Part shown: piece by piece, positions 43,891 to 52,199 of the stretch
How positions within the stretch are numbered: the stretch's first letter is position 1
How the letters are laid out: each line of letters begins with the position of its first letter
Assembly: GCA_023418925.1 (NCBI GenBank)
Contig: JAEZYS010000014.1
Location: 36,637-100,636, forward strand
Origin: Bacillota bacterium
GTDB taxonomy: Bacteria; Bacillota; Clostridia; Oscillospirales; Ruminococcaceae
Reading direction: 5' to 3'
Length of the DNA: 64,000 bases
Translations under genes and position numbers: made by a program
Notes under the pieces: generated by a model
The model's database searches: none
What the model was told of the DNA's origin: nothing
Seen by the model: the letters and a program-made list of their open reading frames with translations, nothing else

Positions 43891-45203
43891 CGATGTATGA
43901 TATTATAACAAAGAAAAAACACAATGAAGAGCTTTCCACTGATGAAATTGAGTGGTTCATAAGTGGTTATGTCAACGGGCAGATTCCTGATTATCAGGCT
44001 TCTGCCTGGTTGATGAGCGTTTGCTTCAATTCCCTTTCAGACAGGGAAACTGTAGATCTTACTATGGCTATGGCAAGATCAGGGGATACATTTACACTTG
44101 GGCTTGACAAGCCTTGCATTGATAAGCACAGCACGGGAGGGGTGGGCGATAAGACAACTCTTATCGTTGCCCCTATTGTTGCCTCTTGCGGTATTTATGT
44201 GCCAAAAATGTCAGGCAGAGGACTTGGGCATACTGGTGGTACTATTGACAAGCTTGAGTCTATTCCTGGATTTGTGACAAGTCTTGATTATGAAACCTTT
44301 ATTGGAAACATTAAAAAAGCAGGTCTTGCTGTTGCAGGTCAGACAGGCACACTTGTACCTGCTGATAAAAAGCTTTATGCGCTAAGAAATGTAACTGCAA
44401 CAGTTGACAGTATTCCTCTTATATGTTCAAGTATCATGAGCAAAAAACTTGCTACAGGGGCTGACGGAATTGTTCTTGATGTCAAAGTCGGTGACGGCGC
44501 ATTCATGAAGAATACAGAGGATGCTGAAAAGCTTGCTGACGCTATGGTGCGAACAGCAAAGCTTGCAGGCAGAAAGTGTTCAGCTATTCTTACCGATATG
44601 AGCAAGCCTCTTGGCAGAAATATTGGAAACTCATTTGAAGTCATTGAGGCAATTGAGGTGCTTAAAGGAAATGGCCCTGAAGACCTTCATGAGATATGCA
44701 TTGCCCTTGCTACAGAAATGCTGTACCTTGGAGGAAAAGGGACACCAGAAGAATGTACAAAGCTTGCAGAGGATGCTATTTCATCCGGTAAAGCATTGAA
44801 CAAGCTTGCTGAAATGATCATATTACAAGGCGGAAATTCTGATGTAATCAATGACTATAGCCTGTTCAAGCAGGCTGATAAAACTATAGAAGTATATGCA
44901 CATGAAAGTGGCAAAATTGAAAGAATATTCTGCGAAAAAGTAGGCCTAATTTCTCTTGCACTTGGTGCAGGAAGAAAGACTAAAGACTCTGATATAGACT
45001 TTTCTGCAGGAATACGTCTTAATAAAACAGTTGGTGAATATATTAATAAGGGAGATGTACTAGCATATTTATATACATCAACCGAATGTAACCTTGATGA
45101 AATAAAACAGAGTTTTGTTAGTGCTGTACACATATCTGACGATAGTTTAAAAATACAATCTAAATTAAACAAAAATGTAATAAAAATTATCAGAACCTCT
45201 TGA
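43887..45203 (+). CDS. pdp: pyrimidine-nucleoside phosphorylase
   Basis: Cytosolic enzyme splitting uridine, thymidine or deoxyuridine to base and (deoxy)ribose-1-phosphate. It has DIITKKKHNEELSTDEIEWF, the phosphate-binding KHSTGGVGDKTTLI, the family signature SGRGLGHTGGTIDKLESIPG, and DVKVGDGAFMK. At 438 residues it is full length. The ATG overlaps the SpoIID gene stop (ATGA); a second ATG follows two codons later. Functionally unrelated to the sortase genes, but probably cotranscribed. Confidence 0.95.
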   Translation: MTMYDIITKKKHNEELSTDEIEWFISGYVNGQIPDYQASAWLMSVCFNSLSDRETVDLTMAMARSGDTFTLGLDKPCIDKHSTGGVGDKTTLIVAPIVASCGIYVPKMSGRGLGHTGGTIDKLESIPGFVTSLDYETFIGNIKKAGLAVAGQTGTLVPADKKLYALRNVTATVDSIPLICSSIMSKKLATGADGIVLDVKVGDGAFMKNTEDAEKLADAMVRTAKLAGRKCSAILTDMSKPLGRNIGNSFEVIEAIEVLKGNGPEDLHEICIALATEMLYLGGKGTPEECTKLAEDAISSGKALNKLAEMIILQGGNSDVINDYSLFKQADKTIEVYAHESGKIERIFCEKVGLISLALGAGRKTKDSDIDFSAGIRLNKTVGEYINKGDVLAYLYTSTECNLDEIKQSFVSAVHISDDSLKIQSKLNKNVIKIIRTS

Positions 45204-45228
45204 CAAGTAATATTATAGTTGATATAAT
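45200..45228 (+). promoter_or_regulatory. consensus promoter of the zinc-ribbon gene
   Basis: TTGACA (overlapping the pdp stop codon), 17-base spacer, TATAAT: full consensus. Confidence 0.88.
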
Positions 45229-45272
45229 ATTGATATTAGGTACAGTAATATTTATTATAGGAGGTAATTATC

Positions 45273-45704
45273 ATGAGTGAAATCTTTGACAAAATAGGCA
45301 AAACAATTACAGAGGCAGGCCAGGTTGTTGGTGAAAAAACAAAGTTTGTTACTGACATTGCAAAATTAAACTGCAGAATCAGCACACTTGAACATTCACT
45401 TTCACAGAGCTACGCAGAACTCGGCAAGGAATACTTTGCAAATAACAAGGATAACCCTGCTGAAAATGTTGCTGAGCTTGTAAATGAAATCAAGGCTGCA
45501 ATTGAAACTATCGCTGAAATGAAGGCACAGCTCCTTTCTATCAAAGGCGTTGTAGCATGTCAGGAATGTGGAGCAGAAAATTCAATTGACAATAATTTTT
45601 GCGGCAAGTGCGGTGCAAAAATTGAAAAGCCTGAGCCACCAGCTGCGGAAGAAAAAGCAGACGAAGAAGTTACAGAAGTTTTAGAAGATAAAAAAGAAGA
45701 CTAG
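45273..45704 (+). CDS. small coiled-coil zinc-ribbon protein
   Basis: 143 residues: an amphipathic helical N-terminal part with a coiled coil (about 30-90), then a zinc ribbon CQECGAENSIDNNFCGKCG (about 97-115), then an acidic tail (EEKADEEVTEVLEDKKED). No signal or membrane segment. Function unknown. A consensus promoter and an AGGAGGT site suggest strong expression. Confidence 0.8.
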   Translation: MSEIFDKIGKTITEAGQVVGEKTKFVTDIAKLNCRISTLEHSLSQSYAELGKEYFANNKDNPAENVAELVNEIKAAIETIAEMKAQLLSIKGVVACQECGAENSIDNNFCGKCGAKIEKPEPPAAEEKADEEVTEVLEDKKED

Positions 45705-45711
45705 TGCTTAA

Positions 45712-45744
45712 TAAATGGCTGTCCTGATACAGGGCAGCCATTTA
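45712..45744. terminator. terminator between converging genes
   Basis: TAAATGGCTG / CAGCCATTTA stem with inner CC/GG pairs. It lies between the zinc-ribbon gene and the end of the minus-strand rqcP operon. Confidence 0.85.
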
Positions 45745-45745
45745 T

Positions 45746-45916
45746 TTATACTATAACATATTCGAGATTTTCCCATATAAGCTTTGTACCCTCATCCACT
45801 CCTTGCGGAAGAAGAGCCATTGCTACAAGAATAGTATCATCAGACGGTATATCAGTCCTTTTAAGAACTGCGTAGTCCCCGTCTATTTTAATTGTAATAT
45901 ATTCATAAGGTCCCAT
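45746..45916 (-). CDS. 56-residue protein of unknown function downstream of rqcP
   Basis: Short frame MGPYEYITIKIDGDYAV... ending ENLEYVIV, with GTGAGGT five bases before the ATG. It starts 10 bases after the rqcP stop and ends directly at the terminator, so spacing and frame behave like a real last gene. Composition is normal for a small folded beta protein. It sits where yabP follows rqcP (yabO) in Bacillus, but it is too short and not visibly similar to YabP. Confidence 0.7.
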   Translation of the reverse strand: MGPYEYITIKIDGDYAVLKRTDIPSDDTILVAMALLPQGVDEGTKLIWENLEYVIV

Positions 45917-45926
45917 AAGTACCTCA

Positions 45927-46169
45927 CTATTCTATTACTATATAGTTTTCAGCAGCATTTTCCTTAGTAGCATATTCGGTAACATTCAGAACTTTAACCT
46001 TGAGGGGCTTATTCCCCATGTTAATTTCAATTATATCACCGACCTTGACATCATATGATGCCCTTGCAAACTTACCGTTCACTACAATTTTATCAGCATC
46101 ACAAGCTTCATTTGCAATAGTTCTGCGCTTAATAAGCCTTGTAACTTTCAAATATTTATCAAGTCTCAT
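45927..46169 (-). CDS. rqcP: S4-domain RNA-binding protein RqcP
   Basis: 80 residues; an S4 domain over nearly its whole length (MRLDKYLKVTRLIKRRTIANEACDADKIVVNGK...). RqcP (YabO) binds stalled 50S-peptidyl-tRNA complexes and supports alanine tailing with RqcH. The start at 46169 is set by MRLDKYLK and by AGAGGAAC upstream; the longer frame reaching 46292 would read through the terminator upstream. It lies downstream of hup and mazG, a conserved order. Confidence 0.92.
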   Translation of the reverse strand: MRLDKYLKVTRLIKRRTIANEACDADKIVVNGKFARASYDVKVGDIIEINMGNKPLKVKVLNVTEYATKENAAENYIVIE

Positions 46170-46243
46170 GTTAATATTGTTCCTCTCTGGATTTGTATCA
46201 CTGTTGTTAATATTGTGTATACAAATCCTTTCATAATACAAAA

Positions 46244-46280
46244 GGGCAGTGCAAAACAGAAAATACTGTTTCGCCTGCCC
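46244..46280 (-). terminator. terminator between hup and rqcP
   Basis: In minus orientation GGGCAGG...AAACAG...CTGTTT...CTGCCC, then TTTTGTATT. It would isolate abundant HU mRNA from rqcP. Confidence 0.8.
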
Positions 46281-46309
46281 AGAATGCAACATGCCAATTA
46301 AGTATTCAA

Positions 46310-46600
46310 TTACTTGACATCAACAGCATCCTTAAGAGCCTTACCAGCCTTGAATGCAGGGGACTTTCTTGCAGGAACAAGTACCTTTTCCTTAGTCTTA
46401 GGGTTGATAGCTTCCTTTTCCTTCTTGTCACGAACTTCAAAAGTACCGAAACCTACGATCTGAACCTTTTCACCTTTAACGAGAGCTTCAGTTACAGATG
46501 TTAATACTGCATTAAGAGCCTTTTCAGCATCCTTCTTAGTAAATTCACCTTTTTCAGCTATAGAACTAATAAGATCTGCCTTTGTCATGTTCTTTGTCAT
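46310..46600 (-). CDS. hup: HU-family DNA-binding protein
   Basis: 96-residue histone-like protein: MTKADLISSIAEKGEFTKKD, QIVGFGTFEVRDKKEKEAINPKT (beta arm) and PARKSPAFKAGKALKDAV. The start at 46600 has GGAGGT eight bases upstream; a start at the second Met (46588) is less well placed. Nucleoid protein, expected to be highly expressed. It is inserted between mazG and rqcP. Confidence 0.96.
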   Translation of the reverse strand: MTKNMTKADLISSIAEKGEFTKKDAEKALNAVLTSVTEALVKGEKVQIVGFGTFEVRDKKEKEAINPKTKEKVLVPARKSPAFKAGKALKDAVDVK

Positions 46601-46636
46601 GCTTTTTTACCTCCAAAATTAAATGGCAAAGCCATT

Positions 46637-47428
46637 TTATTGTTTTTTTGCTTTCTGCCAATAAGCATCAAGCTCATTTATGGTCAGAGCCTTCATATCC
46701 AGCCCGTCACATCTGATTAGATCTTCCACCTTTTTAAAACGATTAACAAACTTGTCTGTTGAACGTGTCAGTGCCTCTTCCGCATCCACTTTATTCAATC
46801 TGCACACATTAACAGCCGAAAACAGTACATCACCGAGCTCTTCTTCAATATTATCAGCATTTTCTGCAAGCATACATTCCTTTAATTCTGCAATTTCTTC
46901 TTCAAGACGCTCCAATGCAGAAAAAGCATTTTCAAAATCCATGCCTGCACGCTTTGCACGTTGACCTGTTTTCTGTGCTCTCATAAGAGCCGGGAGTGCT
47001 GAACATACACTTTCAAGAGTTTCTGTGTAAGTTTCCTGCCCTTTTGTATCCTGTTTGATGTTATTCCAATTTCTCAGAACCTCTTCAGTATCCTTGACCT
47101 TAACATCACCAAACACATGAGGATGCCTTATAATAAGCTTTTGGCAGACTTCATCCACAACATCATCAAATTGAAAAACACTATTTTCCTTTTCAATCTG
47201 GGCGTGAAAGACAACCTGAAGAAGCACATCACCAAGTTCTTCACGAAGCATTTCTGAATCTTCTTTATCAATAGCTTCTGCAACCTCGTAAACTTCCTCA
47301 AGAAAATCTTTTCTGATTGACTTATGAGTCTGTTCCTTATCCCATGGACAACCATTTTCGGATCTCAATATACTGACTATTTGCAATAAATCATTTATAT
47401 TATATACATTTTTAAAGCTGAAGTCCAT
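46637..47428 (-). CDS. mazG: nucleoside triphosphate pyrophosphohydrolase MazG
   Basis: 263 residues with two MazG repeats. The first has GCPWDKEQTHKSIRKDFLEE...EELGDVLLQVVFHAQ (about 27-85), and the second EEIAELKE...EEELGDVLFSAVNVCRL (about 175-215), giving the metal-binding EExxE/ExxD sets. It hydrolyses non-canonical NTPs. AGAGGTTATT precedes the ATG. In Bacillus the equivalent YabN carries an extra methyltransferase domain, which is absent here. Confidence 0.95.
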   Translation of the reverse strand: MDFSFKNVYNINDLLQIVSILRSENGCPWDKEQTHKSIRKDFLEEVYEVAEAIDKEDSEMLREELGDVLLQVVFHAQIEKENSVFQFDDVVDEVCQKLIIRHPHVFGDVKVKDTEEVLRNWNNIKQDTKGQETYTETLESVCSALPALMRAQKTGQRAKRAGMDFENAFSALERLEEEIAELKECMLAENADNIEEELGDVLFSAVNVCRLNKVDAEEALTRSTDKFVNRFKKVEDLIRCDGLDMKALTINELDAYWQKAKKQ

Positions 47429-47456
47429 AATAACCTCTGAAATTAACAGTAATAAT

Positions 47457-47549
47457 TAAGAAGATGCTGATTAAAGGTAAAACCACCAACTGTCAACCCC
47501 AAAAACCTGATTTAATATGAGGTAAACCGAATTAACCAACGCTTCCTTA
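47457..47549. mobile_element. MITE-like terminal inverted repeat element, copy 2
   Basis: About 93 bp with ends TAAGAAG...CTGATTAA and GAATTAACCAACGCTTCCTTA, matching the ends of 35057-35151; the interior is diverged. Intergenic between mazG and the flippase gene. The 47550-47566 hairpin TACCCATTTTTGGGTA adjoins it. Confidence 0.5.
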
Positions 47550-47620
47550 ATACCCATTTTTGGGTACAGTTTATATATTAACCGATAATAAGAAATAATT
47601 CAATAGTTTTTTTTAATTTT

Positions 47621-49294
47621 TTAAGAAATCAGCATTTTTAACGTACTTTTTGTGAATGTTCCTGATAAATGTGTTGTAATTATGTATATTAAAGCACCCA
47701 ATACTATTGAAATTGCTAAAGAAAAAAGATTGGACATATACCAGCACGCAACTCCGTATGTAAGATATGCTGTTGCACCGCACATAAGTGAACTTATAAG
47801 GATTTTCATAAGCATTTTTATTACGCTTGATAAGCAAACTTTTGTAATCTTGTATAGCTCGTAAATAGAAATAATAAATATTACAATATAGCATATATCT
47901 GTTGATATTGCTGCACCGGTAACATTAAGTTCCGGTACAGGAACAAGAAATGTATTACCTATCAGTTTTATAATTACACCTGCCAGCATAATTATTACAG
48001 GAATCTGCGCTTTGCCTGCTGCCTGAAGTACAGAAAAAACAGACATAGACAGAGAAAGAAATACTACACCAATACCAAGAACAGCAAGAGATTCTGCACA
48101 TACTCTTATTTCAGCAGTTTTATTTGGAAACAAAAGATAAAGAATCGGCTCCGATAGCGCAGAAATTCCTATTCCTGCTGGCATTGAAATAAACGCTGTT
48201 GTAAATAGCACATTATAGGATGAACTGCATATACCCTTCCTGTTTTTCTCTGCAAAAGCTGCTGACAGTGTAGGAAGAACACCCTTTCCGAACATATTTG
48301 TAAATGACGGAACAAGGTTGAAAACTGAAACTGCAAGTCCTGTAAAGCTTCCGAATATAAATGTAGGTATCATATTGCCTGCAACACTTCCGCCTGTCAG
48401 TTCTGCAAAAAAACCAGGTGCCTTAAACATAGCAAGCTTAAGTGACCTCATTATAGTAGTCAGATCAATTAGAGATGTAAGATTTGTAATCAGTGAACCT
48501 GCTGCAACAGGTATAATTATTTTAAGCAGTTCTTTTATTATTGTTCTCCTGCTGCTTGAACGCACTGATTTGCTTAGGACTTCGCGGGTAATCCCATCCC
48601 CTGCTATCTTATCCCTTAATATAAGAAATACAGTTCCGAAAGCAGTTGATATTGTGATACCGAATACTGCCGCTGCTGCTGCATATGGAAGTAAATCTGA
48701 TTCTGTTCTGAAACCTGTCAGCTCCATAAGTTTTATAAGAAATTCGGGATTTGAAACAGCAGTTTTCAAAGTAAGATATGCAAGTCCCAATCCTGAAATC
48801 AGTTTTACCATTCCTTCGATAATCTGGGATACTGCTGTCGGGTACATATTTCGCATACCCTCGTAATAGCCCCTATAAACAGACATTATACATCCGAACA
48901 GCACAGACGGGGCGATTGCAATAACGGCAGGAACAGCATTTATATTTCCGGCAACGTATTTGCAGAATGGATAAGCAAGAAACGCAATTACAGCAGTGGA
49001 TACTAGCCCTGTTGCCGTAAATAACAAAAGAGAGATTTTCTTTATCTGCCTGACATCCTTGTACTGTTCAAGTGCCATGCTTTCGGCAGTAAGCTTTGCA
49101 ACAGCCGTTGGAAGTCCTGTTACTGATACAGCATATATAATCATGAAAATTCCGTATGCGCATGAAAAATAGCCCATGCCCGTTCCTCCGAGCATATTTG
49201 CAAGAGGAATTCTGAACAGTGCACCAATAATCTTTACTATAACAGCTGATAATATCAGTATGACAGAGCCATATAAAAAGCCTTGTTTCTTCAA
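47621..49294 (-). CDS. polysaccharide/lipid flippase of the MATE-PST family (SpoVB/YabM type)
   Basis: Integral membrane transporter, 557 residues with about 14 helices: KKQGFLYGSVILILSAVIVKIIGALFR at the start, GTGMGYFSCAYGIF, SPSVLFGCIMSVYRGYYEG-type segment and GAAISTDICYIVIF. The family exports lipid-linked sugars including peptidoglycan or spore-cortex precursors. TTG at 49294 is chosen because GGGAGG lies 8 bases upstream and KKQGFLYGS is the natural N-terminus; the ATG 84 bases earlier lacks such a site. With mazG and rqcP it reproduces the Bacillus yabM-yabN-yabO order. Confidence 0.9.
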   Translation of the reverse strand: MKKQGFLYGSVILILSAVIVKIIGALFRIPLANMLGGTGMGYFSCAYGIFMIIYAVSVTGLPTAVAKLTAESMALEQYKDVRQIKKISLLLFTATGLVSTAVIAFLAYPFCKYVAGNINAVPAVIAIAPSVLFGCIMSVYRGYYEGMRNMYPTAVSQIIEGMVKLISGLGLAYLTLKTAVSNPEFLIKLMELTGFRTESDLLPYAAAAAVFGITISTAFGTVFLILRDKIAGDGITREVLSKSVRSSSRRTIIKELLKIIIPVAAGSLITNLTSLIDLTTIMRSLKLAMFKAPGFFAELTGGSVAGNMIPTFIFGSFTGLAVSVFNLVPSFTNMFGKGVLPTLSAAFAEKNRKGICSSSYNVLFTTAFISMPAGIGISALSEPILYLLFPNKTAEIRVCAESLAVLGIGVVFLSLSMSVFSVLQAAGKAQIPVIIMLAGVIIKLIGNTFLVPVPELNVTGAAISTDICYIVIFIISIYELYKITKVCLSSVIKMLMKILISSLMCGATAYLTYGVACWYMSNLFSLAISIVLGALIYIITTHLSGTFTKSTLKMLIS

Positions 49295-49413
49295 GCAGTT
49301 GTCCTCCCGAAATTGTCTTTTTATAATTTTTATGTTGCTTGTACTGAATATATGTGTTATAATTTGTAGATGTAGCATTAATAATATTATAATTCAGAAA
49401 GGTAGCGGAATAA

Positions 49414-50607
49414 ATGAATTACAACTTTTCAAATAAGGTTAAAGCTCTTAAGCCAAGTGCAATAAGAGAAATTATGAAGTATACAGCGCTTCCTGAAATA
49501 ATCCCATTCGCTGCAGGCAACCCTGCACCGGAAGCTTTTCCTTCCAAAGAAGTCGCAGAAATAACTTCAAAAATTCTTGCTGAAAATCCTATAGCTGCTT
49601 TACAGTACAGCATAACTGAAGGTTATACTCCTTTAAGAGATACTTTAAAAAAGCGTCTTGCAAATCAGAATTGTTTTAACCCTGATATCGATGAAGTTAT
49701 CACAACTTCGGGTGGTCAGCAGGCTAATGAACTTTCATGTAAAGTATTTCTTAATGAGGGAGATACACTTATCTGTGAATCCCCTTCTTTCATAGGAAGT
49801 CTTAATTCTTTCCGTTCATATGGTGTACATCTTGTCGGTGTTGATATGGATGATGATGGAATTAAGCTTGATGTACTTGAAGATACTATTAAAAATAATA
49901 AAAATGTTAAACTTATATATGTAATACCAAACTTCCAGAACCCTACAGGAAAATGCATGTCACTTGAAAAACGTAAGGGCGTTTATGAACTTGCTAAGAA
50001 ATATGACATTGTTATTCTTGAGGACAACCCTTACGGAGAACTCCGTTTTCATGGTGAAAATATACCTACAATCAAATCTCTTGATACTGATGGAAGAGTT
50101 ATTTATGCAGGTAGTTTCTCAAAGGTTATTGCACCTGGACTTCGTGTTGGTTTTGTATCCGCACCAAAGGAAATTGTTCAGAAAATTGTTGTATGTAAGC
50201 AGGTTGCAGACGTGCATACAAATGTACTTGCACAGATGATATGCCATCAGATTATGACAGAATACGATTTTGAAGCACATCTTGCTGATCTAAGAAATAT
50301 CTACAAGAGTAAGTGTGAACTTATGCTTAGTGAGATTGATAAAAATTTCTCAAAGAAGCTTACAACCACAAAGCCTGAAGGAGGACTTTTCATATGGGGT
50401 ACTCTTCCTGATGACTGCGATATGATGGACTTCTGCAAGAAGGCAGTTGAACGTAAAGTTGCTGTTGTTCCAGGAAATGCTTTTATAATAGATGAGAATG
50501 AGAAAATCTCATGTTTCAGAATGAATTTCTCAACTCCTTCTGATGAACAGCTCGTTAAGGGTTGTGAAATTATTGGAAAACTCTCAAAAGAAATGTTCGG
50601 TGACTAA
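49414..50607 (+). CDS. PLP-dependent class I/II aminotransferase
   Basis: 397 residues, fold type I, related to 2-aminoadipate and aromatic aminotransferases (LysN/MocR-like catalytic domain without DNA-binding part). Visible are PFAAGNPAPEAFP, TSGGQQANELSCK, YVIPNFQNPTGKCM, ILEDNPYGELRF, the Schiff-base Lys in YAGSFSKVIAPGLRVGF, and FRMNFSTPSDEQL. The substrate is unknown. AGAAAGGTAGCGG precedes the ATG. Divergent to the flippase gene. Confidence 0.92.
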   Translation: MNYNFSNKVKALKPSAIREIMKYTALPEIIPFAAGNPAPEAFPSKEVAEITSKILAENPIAALQYSITEGYTPLRDTLKKRLANQNCFNPDIDEVITTSGGQQANELSCKVFLNEGDTLICESPSFIGSLNSFRSYGVHLVGVDMDDDGIKLDVLEDTIKNNKNVKLIYVIPNFQNPTGKCMSLEKRKGVYELAKKYDIVILEDNPYGELRFHGENIPTIKSLDTDGRVIYAGSFSKVIAPGLRVGFVSAPKEIVQKIVVCKQVADVHTNVLAQMICHQIMTEYDFEAHLADLRNIYKSKCELMLSEIDKNFSKKLTTTKPEGGLFIWGTLPDDCDMMDFCKKAVERKVAVVPGNAFIIDENEKISCFRMNFSTPSDEQLVKGCEIIGKLSKEMFGD

Positions 50608-50610
50608 TCA

Positions 50611-50820
50611 ATGCCCGTAATTACAATAGATATAGGAAGCATTCCAGTGGATCAGAAATCTGAACTTATTAGAACCATGACTGAAAATGCTTCAAGGATT
50701 ACTCACATTCCATCAGATTTTTTTACTGTTGTTATTCATGAACAATCAGATGATAATATTGGAATAGGTGGTAAGACTATCAGAGAAACCAAAGAAATCC
50801 ATGCAAAAAAACAAATATAG
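50611..50820 (+). CDS. 4-oxalocrotonate tautomerase family protein
   Basis: 69 residues. After Met removal the catalytic Pro1 (MPVITIDIGS) is exposed, followed by the beta-alpha-beta fold ending VVIHEQSDDNIGIGGKTIRE. Small tautomerases of this type form hexamers. Only 3 bases separate it from the aminotransferase stop, so both are probably one transcript; a role on the keto/enol acids made by that enzyme is a guess. Confidence 0.88.
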   Translation: MPVITIDIGSIPVDQKSELIRTMTENASRITHIPSDFFTVVIHEQSDDNIGIGGKTIRETKEIHAKKQI

Positions 50821-50845
50821 CATACACAACGGAAGGAAGTTATTT

Positions 50846-51853
50846 ATGTCTGAAACAGAAAAGAAGAAAATAATATTCAGCGGTATTCAGCCGACTGGTG
50901 TATTTACTCTAGGAAATTATATCGGTGCAGTTAAGAATTGGGGAAATCTACAGGATGAATATAATTGTATATATTCTATAGTAGACCTTCATGCAATTAC
51001 TGTAAGGCAGGATCCTGTCAAACTCAGACAGCAGACTCTGCAGTCATATGCTCTTCTTCTTGCCTGCGGAATTGACCCTGAAAAGTCAGTAGCTTTTATC
51101 CAGAGTCATAACAGAAACCATGCGGAGTTAAACTGGATTCTTGCATGCTCAACACAGTTCGGTGAACTTTCAAGAATGACACAGTTCAAGGATAAATCGG
51201 CAAAACATCCTGATGATATCAATGCAGGTCTGTTCACCTACCCTGTTCTTATGGCAGCAGATATTCTTGCATACAACACAGACCTTGTACCTATAGGAAT
51301 TGACCAGAAACAGCACCTTGAACTTGCACGAAATGTTGCTCAGAGATTCAATCAGAAATATGGTGAGCTTTTCACTGTACCTGATGCATACATTCCTGAA
51401 GTTGGAGCAAAGGTAATGTCACTTCAGGACCCAACAAAGAAGATGTCAAAATCTGATGAAAACCCAAATGCAAGCGTGTATATCCTTGATGATTCAGATG
51501 CTATCGTCAGAAAGTTCAAAAGAGCAGTTACTGACAGTGACATGGAAGTAAAGTATGCTGAAGGTAAGGATGGAATTAACAACCTTATGTCAATCTATTC
51601 TGTAACAACAGGTAAGAACTATGATGAAATAGAAAAAGAATTTGATGGAAAGGGCTATGGTGACTTCAAACTCGCTGTCGGCGAGGCAGTTGCTGATAGT
51701 CTTAAACCTGTAAGAGATGAGTTTGCAAGACTTATTGCAGATAAGGCATACCTTAAGGAATGTTATACAAAGGGTGCAGAACGTGCAACAGCTTTGACAC
51801 AGAAAGTTCTGAACAAAGCTTACAGAAAAGTGGGATTTGTTGATAAATTCTAA
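50846..51853 (+). CDS. trpS: tryptophanyl-tRNA synthetase
   Basis: Class I synthetase, 335 residues. It begins IIFSGIQPTGVFTLGNYIGA (HIGH-type motif in TLGNY), has DLHAITV, the tryptophan-binding FTYPVLMAADILAY, and KMSKSDENP (KMSKS). The start at 50846 follows GGAAGGAAG; an earlier in-frame ATG at 50768 would overlap the tautomerase gene and add a poorly conserved leader. No T-box leader is seen, which fits its place behind the tautomerase. 51854-52086 is AT-rich with no terminator I could assign. Confidence 0.96.
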   Translation: MSETEKKKIIFSGIQPTGVFTLGNYIGAVKNWGNLQDEYNCIYSIVDLHAITVRQDPVKLRQQTLQSYALLLACGIDPEKSVAFIQSHNRNHAELNWILACSTQFGELSRMTQFKDKSAKHPDDINAGLFTYPVLMAADILAYNTDLVPIGIDQKQHLELARNVAQRFNQKYGELFTVPDAYIPEVGAKVMSLQDPTKKMSKSDENPNASVYILDDSDAIVRKFKRAVTDSDMEVKYAEGKDGINNLMSIYSVTTGKNYDEIEKEFDGKGYGDFKLAVGEAVADSLKPVRDEFARLIADKAYLKECYTKGAERATALTQKVLNKAYRKVGFVDKF

Positions 51854-52086
51854 CTGAATCCAAGCTATTTTTAATGTTTAACACAAATTTACTCTTATTA
51901 TAATAAAAGTCGCTTTTTGTCATAATTCATATATTCTGATTGGTTCTTAAACGATTCATTAGTTGATATTATACCACTGATGGTTATTTCAGGGTATTTG
52001 AGCAAATATTAATTGTTAAAATTAACAATGATTTTTATTTGAATTATGCAAAATAACTATTTTTCACATAGAATACACAAAAACCA

Positions 52087-52115
52087 TTGACAGATTTGAA
52101 TTTCGGTTGTATATT
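52087..52115 (+). promoter_or_regulatory. promoter of the second lacI gene
   Basis: TTGACA, 17-base spacer, TATATT. Confidence 0.8.
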
Positions 52116-52131
52116 TAAGTAACGAAAGTAG

Positions 52132-52143
52132 CGAAAACGTTTG
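52132..52143 (+). promoter_or_regulatory. LacI-type operator
   Basis: CGAAAACGTTTG, centred on the CG typical of LacI-family operators, about 16 bases after the -10, suited to autorepression. Confidence 0.65.
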
Positions 52144-52199
52144 AAAAGAAGTAAATTATATTAAATATATAATAAATTATAAAATTGGGAGAAGTTACT

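Noticed and set aside
46170..46292. N-terminal extension of the S4-domain protein
   Set aside because: It would translate across the terminator hairpin of hup; MRLDKYLK at 46169 is the family N-terminus.
47550..47566. TACCCATTTTTGGGTA as terminator of the flippase gene
   Set aside because: The stem is short and no T run follows in the minus direction.
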